DNA of 60,445 nucleotides, from contig JBCDCE010000018.1 of assembly GCA_039182515.1 (NCBI GenBank), forward strand, positions 1 to 60,445, in the 5' to 3' direction. The notes beneath the pieces are model-generated. The model had not been told where the DNA came from and made no database searches. It saw nothing but the letters and a program-made list of their open reading frames with translations. Source of the DNA: JBCDCE01 sp039182515. GTDB lineage: Bacteria; Pseudomonadota; Alphaproteobacteria; Rhodobacterales; Rhodobacteraceae. The translations under genes were made by a program, and so were the position numbers. Position 1 is the stretch's first letter; every line of letters starts with the position of its first letter. Below are positions 1 to 9,299 of the stretch, one piece after another.

Positions 1-704
1 GTGGCTGGCGCCAAAGTCACCGCCTTGGTCAGACAAAAGTGCGCAAAGAGCCCGGCACATCCAATCACAACAAGCCAAAGCCAGGTCTGGGATACAGGCC
101 AGGCGATGTCTCCATCATAACCAGCACAAGCGACGCCAAAGATCGCCTGTAATACTGTGAGATAAAAAAGAATGCAGGTAATCGATTCTGTGCGCGTGAG
201 CTTGCGCGTAAACACAATGGATCCCGCAAACCCGATAGACGCCGCAGCGGCATAAAGTAGGTTTGGATCAAAACCTGCCAGTCCAGGCCGAGCCACAATT
301 AAGATGCCGATAAAGCCCACGATCGCAGCCAAAATGCGACTGCCGCTTAGCGCCTCGTGTAAAACGAAAGGCGACAGGACCAAAACCCAAAGCGGCGTCG
401 TAAATTCGAGCGCGAAGAGTTGCGCCAAAGGCATCAAGTTAAGTGCGTAAAACCAGAGGTTTTGACCCGTGAAATGGCATACGTTGCGAATAACGTGCAG
501 ATCCAAATTTCGGCGGGTGATTTGGTTTAATGTGCCAAACATGGCGCCAAATCCCAGGACCAAGGCTATGCCGATAAAGCTGCGATACATCATGATTTCG
601 AAGGTATCGAGATCAAATGCAATCGCACGACCAGCCACAGCCATGGCCGAGAAGGCGAACACGCCGCCAAACATCCAAAGAGCTGCGCGCAGCGTCGGAT
701 TCAT
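1..704 (-). CDS. EamA/DMT-superfamily permease, 3' end missing
   Basis: Open frame from an ATG at 704 running off the left edge, about 234 residues seen of a family usually near 290-300. The translation is almost entirely hydrophobic with short polar loops. Two similar halves are expected for EamA; the second begins after a segment reading NLLYAAAASIGFAGSIVF, and the visible end reads HFCLTKAVTLAPA, a typical EamA C-terminal-half motif. This is family-level evidence for an inner-membrane drug/metabolite exporter; the substrate cannot be told. It lies 25 bases after the YdcF-like gene on the same strand, so the two may be cotranscribed. Confidence 0.8.
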   Translation of the reverse strand, partial: MNPTLRAALWMFGGVFAFSAMAVAGRAIAFDLDTFEIMMYRSFIGIALVLGFGAMFGTLNQITRRNLDLHVIRNVCHFTGQNLWFYALNLMPLAQLFALEFTTPLWVLVLSPFVLHEALSGSRILAAIVGFIGILIVARPGLAGFDPNLLYAAAASIGFAGSIVFTRKLTRTESITCILFYLTVLQAIFGVACAGYDGDIAWPVSQTWLWLVVIGCAGLFAHFCLTKAVTLAPA

Positions 705-729
705 TACTCGGACCTTTGGGTTAGAGCGC

Positions 730-1371
730 CTAGATCAAGAGGCGATTTCGTGCTTCTTGCTCCCATTCCAATATCCCAGTTGCCCACCAAAGCCCAGCCC
801 TTAGCAGGTTGAATGCCCAGGCAGGTCCTTCACGTAAAATCATCCTGGTGTGAGTACACCTATCCCTTTCGTTTGGTGCGGCCACCAAACCAACTTCTTT
901 AAAGCCCATGAAGCGAAACGAGGCATATGCACGGGGCAAATGAAAGGCTTGGCTGACAACCAAGATACGCGCTTTTGAGTCTACGAAATCTCTTGCATAA
1001 AGCGCGTTCTGTAACGTGGAGTAGCTTTGATCATCTATACTGAGATCGTCTTTGGGTATCCGCGTTAATCGTTCCATTATTCTGGATTCGCGTGTTGCCA
1101 TTGAGGTGTCGGGAAACCCTATTGCGCCAGCGAAATGCACACGGGGCGCCAGGCCTTCAAAATAAAGATCTTCTCCCGTCTTTAAGCGATAGTGGCTGCG
1201 TTCGGAAAGGTGACCATCAAAGCTGATACCCCCTCCCAACACGACGATCACGTCTGCTGTTGCAATGTCTGAAGGGGAGGACATTCGCCAAATGAACAGT
1301 GAGAGGCTGGCATAAAACGCGATTATTAAAAAACTAACGCAGACAAAGGTTCTAATTGCAATTCGGCGCAA
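730..1371 (-). CDS. YdcF/SanA-like (DUF218) membrane-anchored protein
   Basis: A hydrophobic N-terminal anchor is followed by the DUF218 core: ADVIVVLGGGI, then a conserved S-T-NA segment (STLQNALYARDF), then LVVSQAFHLPRAYASFRFMG. Family members sit in the inner membrane facing the periplasm and are linked to envelope integrity, but their reaction is not established. The frame is open up to a TTG at 1467. I prefer the TTG at 1371, which is preceded by GGAG at a good distance and puts the membrane segment at the very N-terminus (about 213 residues). The start is therefore uncertain. Confidence 0.72.
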   Translation of the reverse strand: MRRIAIRTFVCVSFLIIAFYASLSLFIWRMSSPSDIATADVIVVLGGGISFDGHLSERSHYRLKTGEDLYFEGLAPRVHFAGAIGFPDTSMATRESRIMERLTRIPKDDLSIDDQSYSTLQNALYARDFVDSKARILVVSQAFHLPRAYASFRFMGFKEVGLVAAPNERDRCTHTRMILREGPAWAFNLLRAGLWWATGILEWEQEARNRLLI

Positions 1372-1647
1372 AACGGCTCCACGGCTCCTAAAAGCTAAGG
1401 AAAAGACGCGTTTATCACACGCCACAGGTAGAGTGGATTTTCTGACATTGAGTTTGTTTGGGCGCAAGAAACGAAAGGCTCTTTAGCGCCCAAAACAGTA
1501 TTCGGAAAAGTAAGACGGCCCAATGTGTTCCCAAACGGCCTGTCTTTAAACCCAATAATGCCCCGCAAATAGTCTCGCGGTATTTATGAGCTAAGGATCG
1601 AAGATTGCGCAATTGAGGGTCAGTTTGAGACCTCTCATAGACCGTCT

Positions 1648-1836
1648 TTATTTTGAAGACTTTTTGCGCTTGCGACCTGTGGCCATAACACTTGCCAGCA
1701 TAGAGCCCGTAAATTTGTGCTTTTTGATGAGTGTTTTTACTGTCTTTAGCGCTTCAGCGCGTTCGTCTTTTGCAGCTTGTTTGATCTCTGCTTCAAGCGC
1801 TTTTTGTTGATCAAGAAGATCATCGAGACGGCTCAT
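1648..1836 (-). CDS. small basic H-NS-like/coiled-coil protein
   Basis: 62-residue protein. An acidic-to-amphipathic helix (MSRLDDLLDQQKALEAEI) is followed by a lysine-rich tail ending GRKRKKSSK. The open frame extends to 1914, but the ATG at 1836 has AAGGA seven bases upstream and removes an unlikely N-terminus. The N-terminal coiled coil plus a short basic C-terminus recalls truncated H-NS-type nucleoid proteins seen in alphaproteobacteria. That resemblance is by eye only. A DNA- or RNA-binding role is inference from charge and size. Confidence 0.6.
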   Translation of the reverse strand: MSRLDDLLDQQKALEAEIKQAAKDERAEALKTVKTLIKKHKFTGSMLASVMATGRKRKKSSK

Positions 1837-1987
1837 GGTCGTTCCTTTCCCCTGGTTCCGTGTGTCCTTCCACCCAAAGGACAAGGCGAAGCGTAACAAA
1901 AAACCATTCAACACAAAATACGCAAAAGTGGGTGAATGCTATGTTTTTCAACAGCTTACGGTTGCGCAAAACCCCGTAAATTGAGCG

Positions 1988-3556
1988 TTATTCCCACTCT
2001 ATCGTGCCCGGAGGTTTGGACGTGATATCATAGGTTACACGATTGATACCCGGAACTTCGTTAATGATGCGTGTCGCAGTTTCACTCAGAAACGCATGAT
2101 CAAAAGGATAGTAATCCGCCGTCATGCCGTCAACGGAGGTGACGGCGCGCAGCGCACAGGCATAATCGTAGGTCCGGCCATCTCCCATCACACCGACCGT
2201 ACGTACAGGCAAGAGCGCGACAAAAGCCTGCCAAATTTCGTCGTAAAGACCGTGTTTGCGAATTTGATCAATATAGACCGCATCCGCTTCGCGCAGTATC
2301 TCTAACTTGCTTCTGGTTATTTCGCCGGGGCACCGAATAGCAAGGCCAGGGCCAGGAAATGGATGTCTGCCGATAAAGCTTTGTGGCATTCCCAGTTCTC
2401 GGCCCAAAGCACGAACTTCGTCTTTAAAGAGCTCGCGAAGTGGTTCAACGAGCTTGAGCCCCATTTTCTCAGGCAAGCCGCCAACGTTGTGGTGGCTTTT
2501 GATTGTCACGGAAGGCCCGCCTGAAAAGCTGACGCTCTCAATCACATCTGGATAAAGGGTGCCTTGCGCTAAAAATTCTGCGCCTTCCACATCATCCGCG
2601 TATTTTTGGAACACGTCGATGAAGAGTTTACCGATAATTTTGCGTTTGGTCTCGGGGTCGCTTTGTCCATCAAGCGCGCCCAAAAAAAGCTCTGATTCGT
2701 CCGCGTGAAGAAGTTTGAGATTATACGTGTCGCGGAACATCCCCACGACCTCTTGCGCCTCATCTTTGCGCAACAACCCGTGATCGACAAATACGCACGT
2801 AAGATTCTCGCCAATCGCTTCGTGAATCAAAATCGCGGCAACAGAGCTATCCACACCACCCGACAAAGCGCAGATGACCTTTTTGTCGCCAACCTGCTCA
2901 CGGATCGCTTGGATCATCTTTTCGCGGTAGGCCCCCATGGTCCAATCGCCCGAAAAACCAGCGAGCCGGACAAAATTCTCGTAGAGCTTGGCGCCGCGCG
3001 GCGTATGATGCACCTCCGGATGGAACTGGACCGCATAAAACTGCCGCTTGAGATCCGCTGTAATTGCATAAGGCGCATTAGGCGACGTGCCATAGACATC
3101 AAAGCCAGGCGCCAAAGCGGCCACGTGATCACCATGGCTCATCCAGACTTGTTCATCGCCGTTTTTAAACCAGCCCTCAAGCAAACTGAGATCGGCTTTT
3201 GGCGCCACGAATGCGCGGCCAAATTCAGCTGTGCCGCCGCCGCCGGTGATCTTGCCGCCTTCAACGCGGCCACCAAGCTGGGTCATCATCACTTGTTGGC
3301 CATAGCAGATGCCCAAAATGGGTAGACCCATGTCAAAGATCTCCTGCGGCGCGCGGGGTGAGCCGTCGCGTGTCACACTGTCGGGCCCGCCCGAGAGGAT
3401 TATGGCTTTGGGGTCAAAGGCAGTTACGAAATCCGCCGTTACACTTTGGTAGGGATGAATTTCGCAATACACACTCAACTCACGCAACCGGCGCGCGATA
3501 AGTTGAGTCACTTGACTGCCGAAATCAATGATGAGGAGACGTTCGTTTTGCGACAT
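1988..3556 (-). CDS. guaA: GMP synthase (glutamine-hydrolysing)
   Basis: Converts XMP, glutamine and ATP to GMP in purine synthesis. The 522-residue protein has the normal two-part layout. The N-terminal class I glutamine amidotransferase carries nucleophile Cys84 in LGICYGQQVM and the His/Glu pair in FHPEVHHT. The ATP-pyrophosphatase follows with its P-loop SGGVDSSVAA. The C-terminal dimerisation domain ends YDITSKPPGTIEWE, as is standard. The ATG at 3556 gives MSQNERLLIIDFGSQ, the usual family start. It is divergent from the MttB-family gene at 3719. Confidence 0.97.
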   Translation of the reverse strand: MSQNERLLIIDFGSQVTQLIARRLRELSVYCEIHPYQSVTADFVTAFDPKAIILSGGPDSVTRDGSPRAPQEIFDMGLPILGICYGQQVMMTQLGGRVEGGKITGGGGTAEFGRAFVAPKADLSLLEGWFKNGDEQVWMSHGDHVAALAPGFDVYGTSPNAPYAITADLKRQFYAVQFHPEVHHTPRGAKLYENFVRLAGFSGDWTMGAYREKMIQAIREQVGDKKVICALSGGVDSSVAAILIHEAIGENLTCVFVDHGLLRKDEAQEVVGMFRDTYNLKLLHADESELFLGALDGQSDPETKRKIIGKLFIDVFQKYADDVEGAEFLAQGTLYPDVIESVSFSGGPSVTIKSHHNVGGLPEKMGLKLVEPLRELFKDEVRALGRELGMPQSFIGRHPFPGPGLAIRCPGEITRSKLEILREADAVYIDQIRKHGLYDEIWQAFVALLPVRTVGVMGDGRTYDYACALRAVTSVDGMTADYYPFDHAFLSETATRIINEVPGINRVTYDITSKPPGTIEWE

Positions 3557-3718
3557 GCGCCGCTCCTACTGCCCCGGTTAAAGGACCGCAAGAGGTCGCA
3601 AGGGCCTCAAAGCGGTTCAGTATGTCGCTTTCCCGTCCCAAAGGGCGTTTCAGGTCGCATGAGCGCACGGGCGAGCTTGTATATCGTTAAAGCGACGAGG
3701 TTGAGGAAAGGACGCGCG

Positions 3719-5263
3719 ATGGCGGGGTCGATGGTACGCAAAAGAAGTAGAGGCGGTGGCGGCGCAGCGCGGCGCGCGGAACGCACAGCTGTGAGCTTTG
3801 AAACGGCGCGCTATATCGAACGCAACATTCCTCTTATGGATTTTTTGAACGTTGAAGCGCTCGAAATTATTGAAGCAAATGCCGACACAGTGCTGCAAGA
3901 AATTGGCGTGGCTTTCGTCGACAATCCTGAAGCGCTGGAGCGGTGGAAAGCCGCCGGTGCAGATGTGTCGGGCGAGCGCGTGCGCATGCCAAAAGGTATG
4001 GCGCGAGAGCTTTGCAAAACTGCGCCGTCGCGCTTTACGCAGCATGCTCGAAATCCTGCTCGGTCCGTTGAGATTGGTGGCAAATCCCTCGTAACCGCCC
4101 CAGTTTACGGCCCGCCCTTTGTGCGCGATGCTGATGGTGGGCGCCGCTATGCCACCATGGAAGACTTCCGTAATTTCGTGAAACTTGGCTACATGGCCAA
4201 ATGGCTACATCACTCTGGCGGCACGGTTTGCGAGCCCACAGATGTGGCTGTAAACAAACGCCATTTGGACATGCTTTTTGCTCATATGGAACTGTCCGAC
4301 AAACCCTACATGGGGTCCGTGACAGAGCCGATCCGCGCACAACACTCAGTTGAAATGTCGGAAATTCTCTTTGGCAAAGAGTTTGTGCAAAACAACACGG
4401 TGATGACCTCGCTCATCAACGTGAATTCGCCCATGACATTCGATGCAACGATGATGGGCGCTTTGGAGGTCTATGCATCCAACAATCAAGCAGCGATCGT
4501 TTCGCCGTTTATTGTGGGTGGCGCAATGGCGCCGGTCTCAGTCGTTGGAACACTGACACAGGTTTTGGCAGAAGTGATGGCTGGCATAGCCTATAGCCAA
4601 TTGATCCGTCCCGGTGCGCCGGTGATCTTCGGAACATTCGTGACATCTATAGACATGAATTCAGGCGCGCCAACCTTTGGAACGCCTGAAGCAAGCCAGA
4701 TCCTTTACGGAGCGGGTCAGCTCGCGCGCCGGATGAATTTGCCATATCGCTCGGGCGGGGGGCTGTGCGGCTCCAAACTGCCAGATGCGCAAGCGGCCTA
4801 TGAAACCTCCAACACGCTTAACGCTGCTTTGTTGGGTGGCGTAAATTTTATGCTCCATTCCTGTGGTTGGCTCGAAGGCGGGTTGGTGTCGTCTTACGAA
4901 AAGTTCGTAATGGATGCGGATCAGCTTGGGACGCTTCATAAGATGGCCGCTGGGATCACCTCGGATGCAAGTGGTCAAGCGATGGATGCAATCCGTGAAG
5001 TGGGGCCGGGTGGTCACTATCTTGGCTGTGCCCATACCCAAGAGCACTTCAAAGACGCGTTCTGGCGCTCAGATTTGCTCGACTACAAGCCGTTTGAAAC
5101 CTGGGAAGAAGACGGCGCCAAAGACACCGCTATGCTTGCGTCCGACCGCGTCAAAGGGCTTTTGGGGTCGTATCAAACACCAGAGCTCGATCCTGGTATC
5201 AGAGAAGCGCTGGCCGCATACGTCGCCGACAAAAAGGCCTCGGAACCCGACGCTTTCGTTTGA
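3719..5263 (+). CDS. trimethylamine methyltransferase (MttB) family protein, non-pyrrolysine
   Basis: 514 residues from the ATG at 3719, which has AGGAAAGG just upstream. A longer open frame back to 3446 would overlap guaA and is not needed. The core is MttB-like, including GGGLCGSKLPDAQAAYETSN near residue 345 and the C-terminal GPGGHYLGCAHTQ. There is no in-frame amber codon, so it lacks the pyrrolysine of true trimethylamine methyltransferases. It belongs to the large MttB group whose characterised members (such as MtgB) demethylate other quaternary amines onto a corrinoid protein. No corrinoid protein gene is nearby, so the substrate is unknown. Confidence 0.88.
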   Translation: MAGSMVRKRSRGGGGAARRAERTAVSFETARYIERNIPLMDFLNVEALEIIEANADTVLQEIGVAFVDNPEALERWKAAGADVSGERVRMPKGMARELCKTAPSRFTQHARNPARSVEIGGKSLVTAPVYGPPFVRDADGGRRYATMEDFRNFVKLGYMAKWLHHSGGTVCEPTDVAVNKRHLDMLFAHMELSDKPYMGSVTEPIRAQHSVEMSEILFGKEFVQNNTVMTSLINVNSPMTFDATMMGALEVYASNNQAAIVSPFIVGGAMAPVSVVGTLTQVLAEVMAGIAYSQLIRPGAPVIFGTFVTSIDMNSGAPTFGTPEASQILYGAGQLARRMNLPYRSGGGLCGSKLPDAQAAYETSNTLNAALLGGVNFMLHSCGWLEGGLVSSYEKFVMDADQLGTLHKMAAGITSDASGQAMDAIREVGPGGHYLGCAHTQEHFKDAFWRSDLLDYKPFETWEEDGAKDTAMLASDRVKGLLGSYQTPELDPGIREALAAYVADKKASEPDAFV

Positions 5264-5297
5264 GCAAGAAAAAGCTTGGCCTGAGATGGCCAGGTCC

Positions 5298-5588
5298 TCA
5301 CACCACACGCTTTTTGAGATAAAGCTCTGCCTCGCTCATGATTGCCGTGAGCGCAGCGATGTGTTTGCGCGCGCTATAGGTTGCGCTTGCCTCTTGGCGG
5401 GCGGCTTCCATCTCGCTTTCAATTCCCAAAAGTTGACGTAATGCAAGGCCAGCATCTTTGGGTGCTGCGCCACTCAAAACCCGACTAAGACCATTCGAGC
5501 GTTTATAGCTGCGCAAAGCATGCCTTGCGGCAATGGTTAACAACTGAGGGCGTGACAGGGCCCTAAGGCTTTGGGTGAGGTCGCTCAT
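5298..5588 (-). CDS. DUF6477 family protein
   Basis: 96-residue, arginine-rich helical protein with the pattern LSRPQLLTIAARHALRSY, then a short loop, then ALRQLLGIESEMEAARQEASATYSARKHIAALTAIMSEAELY. I recognise this as the small Rhodobacterales family now called DUF6477, which often sits beside a DUF6456 gene, as here. No function is known. It is convergent with the MttB-family gene and divergent from the DUF6456 gene, sharing a 200-base AT-rich upstream region that carries a DnaA box. Confidence 0.75.
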   Translation of the reverse strand: MSDLTQSLRALSRPQLLTIAARHALRSYKRSNGLSRVLSGAAPKDAGLALRQLLGIESEMEAARQEASATYSARKHIAALTAIMSEAELYLKKRVV

Positions 5589-5726
5589 ATCAGATCCTTT
5601 CGACTGCGAGTCAGGATCAATTTTGTGCGAATTTTCAGTGTGTTGCGGGAAATGCGATTGCTGCGTTCGGTGCTTCTAGAAACAGTTAGAGATTTCGTAA
5701 GAATAATGAATGCAAAGAAATAGATA

Positions 5727-5777
5727 TTAAGAACTTGGTAAGATCGCACGTTTAGGTTGTTAATAATTTGTGGATAA
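5727..5777. promoter_or_regulatory. DnaA box plus CtrA-like site between DUF6477 and DUF6456
   Basis: Positions 5769-5777 read TGTGGATAA, the exact complement of the consensus DnaA box TTATCCACA. About 30 bases away, 5727-5741 reads TTAA, seven bases, GTAA, one mismatch from the alphaproteobacterial CtrA site TTAA-N7-TTAA. The segment is clearly more AT-rich than the flanking genes. Both sites lie in the shared upstream region of two divergent genes. That binding occurs is inference. Confidence 0.45.
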
Positions 5778-5799
5778 CTTCCTGAAGATACATCGATAT

Positions 5800-7020
5800 A
5801 TGAGAAACTGTCTATCTATGCAGATTGCCGAAACCAGACCAACGCCTCCTCCTGACATTTTTCAGTCAGAAACGTCCGTAAACACCAGCGTCCAAGCGCA
5901 CGTGGAAGCCTGCTCCGTCACTTCTGCGCAATCAAAAGCGCGGTTTATCACCTACCCCAATTGGGTGCCCACCGCCGCACAGCACTATTTGATGCACACG
6001 CAAGAAGGCCATTCCATACGCGCATTGGCACGTGCCGCTGGGTGCCATGCGTCCACCATTTCTCGTCAAGTCCGCAAATACGAAGTGAAACGAGACGATC
6101 CATTAATTGACGAGGCGTTTAGACACCTTGGCCACCCCCTAAATTCCAGCGAGGACCAAAGCGACATGAGCTACCAATCTAAATTGCCTGGCGTCTGCAC
6201 GGACGACGCTTTGATTGACCGAGAAGCCCGCCGTATTTTGCGCAGGTTACAAGAAACTGGCTCTGTCTTGGCGGTCGCCCAAGATATGGAAAAGGCCGTT
6301 GTGGTGCGGACCACAAAAGACGGTAGCTCTACACGCACGGCCACCGTCGACCGTCCTGTTGCCTACGCCATGGCTCTCAAAGACTGGATCAGCCCCAGGC
6401 AATCCGGGCGCATCACAAGATACACGATCACCTCCACAGGCCGCACGGCGCTGAAGCGCCTTTTGGAGGCGCACCATGGCAGCGGCGACTTTGTGGACAG
6501 CCAATCTCCCTATGCAGCCCAACACCGAGACTTTGCCACTAAGAAGATCGCCGCTGGGGCAGAGGTCGAGAAAGTACGCTACAATGCGTCTGAAAGTCCG
6601 CTCGCGAGCCTTGCGCGCCGCCGAGATAAAAATGGCAAACCGTTTTTAAGCGAACCATTGGTCGCTGCGGGTGAACGCCTGCGCGAAGATTTTGAGCTCG
6701 CACATCTCGGGCCACGTGTGACGCAAAACTGGGACCGGTTCTTAACCCAAGGCGCGGATACCGGCGGATTTGTGGATCTCGGTGGCTCAGATGGCTCGTC
6801 GCGCGCGCGCCAACGTGTTGCGGATGCCCTCAGTGATCTGGGCCCAGGCCTGGGAGACGTGGCTTTGCGCACGTGCTGTTTTCTCGAAGGATTGGAAACC
6901 GCCGAAAAGCGCATGGGCTGGTCTGCGAGATCTGGCAAGATTGTCCTTCGGATCGCTCTGCAACGTCTGATGCGTCACTATGAAGAGCGTTACGGGAAAT
7001 CCGGGCCTTTAATTGGTTGA
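5800..7020 (+). CDS. DUF6456 domain protein with N-terminal helix-turn-helix
   Basis: The N-terminal third has a helix-turn-helix-like stretch, HSIRALARAAGCHASTISRQVRKYE, typical of DNA binding. The C-terminal third carries the DUF6456 pattern: SPLASLARRRDKNGKPFLSE, then ERLREDFELAHLGPRVTQNWDRFL, then a helical end with RTCCFLEGLETAEKRMGW. It is probably a Rhodobacterales regulator of unknown targets. The frame is open from a GTG at 5770, but that codon lies inside the DnaA box. ATGs at 5800 and 5818 are likelier, though neither has a strong ribosome site. The paired DUF6477 gene is divergent. Confidence 0.75.
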   Translation: MRNCLSMQIAETRPTPPPDIFQSETSVNTSVQAHVEACSVTSAQSKARFITYPNWVPTAAQHYLMHTQEGHSIRALARAAGCHASTISRQVRKYEVKRDDPLIDEAFRHLGHPLNSSEDQSDMSYQSKLPGVCTDDALIDREARRILRRLQETGSVLAVAQDMEKAVVVRTTKDGSSTRTATVDRPVAYAMALKDWISPRQSGRITRYTITSTGRTALKRLLEAHHGSGDFVDSQSPYAAQHRDFATKKIAAGAEVEKVRYNASESPLASLARRRDKNGKPFLSEPLVAAGERLREDFELAHLGPRVTQNWDRFLTQGADTGGFVDLGGSDGSSRARQRVADALSDLGPGLGDVALRTCCFLEGLETAEKRMGWSARSGKIVLRIALQRLMRHYEERYGKSGPLIG

Positions 7021-7040
7021 ACCTCTGCTCCAGACACACA

Positions 7041-7067
7041 AAAGGCGGGGCTAACCCCGCCTTTTGT
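7041..7067. terminator. bidirectional rho-independent terminator
   Basis: AAAGGCGGGG, loop CTAA, CCCCGCCTTT: a perfect 10-base stem with A and T runs on the two sides. It sits between the ends of the convergent DUF6456 gene (stop at 7020) and katG (stop at 7085), so it can serve both. Confidence 0.88.
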
Positions 7068-7084
7068 TAAGTTTTGCAAGTGTA

Positions 7085-9271
7085 TTAGTTCAAATCAAAG
7101 CGATCAGCGTCCATCACTTTGGTCCAGGCTTTTACGAAGTCCGCAACGAAGCGTGCTTCGCCATCTGAACCACCATAGACTTCTGCAATTGCGCGCAACT
7201 GCGAGTTGGATCCAAAGACGAGATCAACGCGGGAGGCGGTCCATTTCACCTCGCCGGTGCTGCGATCCTTGCCCTCAAAGAGCGTCTCATTAACGTCCGC
7301 CGCACTCCATTCGACGCCCATGTCGAGCAGGTTCACAAAGACATCGTTGCTCAAAACACCCTGACGGTTGGTCAACACGCCGTGGCAATGTCCACCGGCA
7401 TTGGCACCAAGGGCGCGCATGCCGCCCACAAGCGCCGTCATCTCTGGCGCGCTCAGCCCCAAAAGCTGGGCTTTGTCCACGAGCATTTCTTCGGCCGACA
7501 TTGAGAATGCTGACGTCATGTAGTTGCGGAACCCATCTGCGAGGGGTTCAAGTGGGGCGAAGCTTTCTGCATCGGTTTGCTCTTGGCTCGCATCACCGCG
7601 CCCTGTTGTGACAGGAACAGACAAGTCATAGCCAGCCGCTTTGAGGCCCGCTTCAACAGCAGCGGCACCACCAAGCACAATGAGATCCGCCATCGACACA
7701 GGCTTCCCAAAGCCTGCCTGAACGGTTTCAAGCGCTCCGAGCACTTTCGCAAGCGTCGCTGGCTCATTCGCTTCCCAGTCTTTTTGCGGCGCAAGACGAA
7801 CACGTGCACCATTGGCACCGCCGCGTTTGTCGGACCCTCGGAAAGTAGAGGCAGACGCCCAGGCCGCTTTCACAAGATCAGCAGGCTCAAGATCAAGCGC
7901 CATGATCTGCGCCTTGAGTGTATCGATATCCGCAGCGCTGAGTTCGGTGCCAGCAGGGACCGGATCTTGCCAGATCAGATCTTCGCTGGGCACTTCATCT
8001 CCGAGATAGAGCGCTTTCGGGCCCATATCGCGGTGTGTCAGCTTAAACCAAGCCCGTGCAAACGCATCTGCGAAAGCGTCTGGGTTGGCATGGAAGTGAC
8101 GGCTGATTTTCTCATAAGCCGGATCCGTGCGCAGCGCCATGTCGGCTGTGGTCATCAAGAGCTTCACGGTCTCACCTGAGCCATCCACTTGGGGCGCGTG
8201 GTCTTCAGCGCTTAAGTTGACCGCTTGCCACTGGTTTGCACCTGCCGGGCTCTTGGTGAGTTCCCAGTCGTAGCCAAAGAGCACGTCAAAATAGCCTGTG
8301 TCCCATTTGGTGGGGTTCGGTGTCCAAGGGCCTTCGATGCCAGACGTGGTGGTGTGCACACCTTTGCCGCTTTCAAAGCCGTTGCGCCATCCGAGACCTT
8401 GTTGCGCAATACCTGCGCCTTCAGGCTCCACACCCACGAGGCCAGGATCACCGGCGCCATGAGCTTTGCCGAAGGTATGTCCACCCGCCACAAGAGCCAC
8501 GGTTTCTTCGTCGTTCATCGCCATACGCGCAAAGGTTTCGCGAATGTCATGGCCCGACGCCATTGGATCTGGGTTGCCATCGGGGCCTTCTGGGTTGACG
8601 TAGATCAGGCCCATCTGCACCGCGGCAAGCGGGTTTTCGAGATCACGATCTCCAGAGTAGCGAGAGTTGGCTTTATCAGAGGTGGCCAACCACTCGGTTT
8701 CTGCGCCCCAATATATATCTTCCTCGGGTTCAAAGACGTCAGCACGACCACCGCCAAAGCCAAAGGTCTCAAATCCCATGGATTCGAGCGCCACGTTGCC
8801 TGTTAAAACAAAGAGGTCTGCCCAAGAGATCTTGTCACCGTATTTCGCTTTGATGGGCCAAAGAAGGCGGCGGGCTTTGTCGAGGTTGCCGTTGTCAGGC
8901 CAAGAGTTGAGCGGTGCAAATCGTTGCTGGCCGGTGCCTGCGCCGCCACGTCCATCGGTCGTCCGGTATGTGCCCGCGGCATGCCAGGCCATGCGAATAA
9001 AGAAGGGGCCATAGTGACCGTAGTCAGCGGGCCACCACTCTTGGCTTTCGGTCATCAGAGCCGTCAGATCGGCTTTGAGCGCTTTGAGATCGAGAGACTT
9101 AAATTCCTCAGCATAGTCAAAGGCCTCTCCCAGCGGCGTGGTCGCCGGGGCCTGCTGATGCAAGATGCGCAGGTTGAGCTGGTTAGGCCACCATTCCTTG
9201 TTTGACTGAAGAGTGTTGGTGGTGTGCATCACTGGGCATTTGCCCGCGCCGCTGTCAGATCCGTCCATCAT
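7085..9271 (-). CDS. katG: catalase-peroxidase
   Basis: 728-residue bifunctional haem enzyme that removes hydrogen peroxide and acts as a broad peroxidase. The N-terminal half has the distal Arg93-Trp96-His97 in IRMAWHAAG, Tyr224 in GLIYVNPEG and Met250 in TFARMAMND, which together allow the Met-Tyr-Trp crosslink needed for catalase activity. The proximal haem ligand is His265 in VAGGHTFGKAH. The C-terminal half is the usual haem-free repeat. The start is ATGATG; the second ATG (9268) gives the family's common MDG start, and AAGGA lies 5-8 bases upstream. It is divergent from oxyR. Confidence 0.97.
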   Translation of the reverse strand: MMDGSDSGAGKCPVMHTTNTLQSNKEWWPNQLNLRILHQQAPATTPLGEAFDYAEEFKSLDLKALKADLTALMTESQEWWPADYGHYGPFFIRMAWHAAGTYRTTDGRGGAGTGQQRFAPLNSWPDNGNLDKARRLLWPIKAKYGDKISWADLFVLTGNVALESMGFETFGFGGGRADVFEPEEDIYWGAETEWLATSDKANSRYSGDRDLENPLAAVQMGLIYVNPEGPDGNPDPMASGHDIRETFARMAMNDEETVALVAGGHTFGKAHGAGDPGLVGVEPEGAGIAQQGLGWRNGFESGKGVHTTTSGIEGPWTPNPTKWDTGYFDVLFGYDWELTKSPAGANQWQAVNLSAEDHAPQVDGSGETVKLLMTTADMALRTDPAYEKISRHFHANPDAFADAFARAWFKLTHRDMGPKALYLGDEVPSEDLIWQDPVPAGTELSAADIDTLKAQIMALDLEPADLVKAAWASASTFRGSDKRGGANGARVRLAPQKDWEANEPATLAKVLGALETVQAGFGKPVSMADLIVLGGAAAVEAGLKAAGYDLSVPVTTGRGDASQEQTDAESFAPLEPLADGFRNYMTSAFSMSAEEMLVDKAQLLGLSAPEMTALVGGMRALGANAGGHCHGVLTNRQGVLSNDVFVNLLDMGVEWSAADVNETLFEGKDRSTGEVKWTASRVDLVFGSNSQLRAIAEVYGGSDGEARFVADFVKAWTKVMDADRFDLN

Positions 9272-9299
9272 GGCTATCCTTATCGCTGTGATCGGTGAG

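Noticed and set aside
1415..1612. 65-codon minus-strand frame upstream of the YdcF-like gene
   Set aside because: It overlaps the possible start region of that gene, with no ribosome site and no recognisable features.
2705..3325. 206-codon open frame antisense to guaA
   Set aside because: It is a shadow of a highly conserved gene; its codon pattern and low-complexity His/Arg content do not look like a protein.
3446..3718. N-terminal extension of the MttB-family frame
   Set aside because: It overlaps the start of guaA on the other strand, has no ribosome site, and the ATG at 3719 has a strong one and gives the usual family length.
5264..5297. TGGCC/GGCCA hairpin between the MttB gene and DUF6477 as a terminator
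   Set aside because: The stem is only five pairs and no T run follows on either strand.
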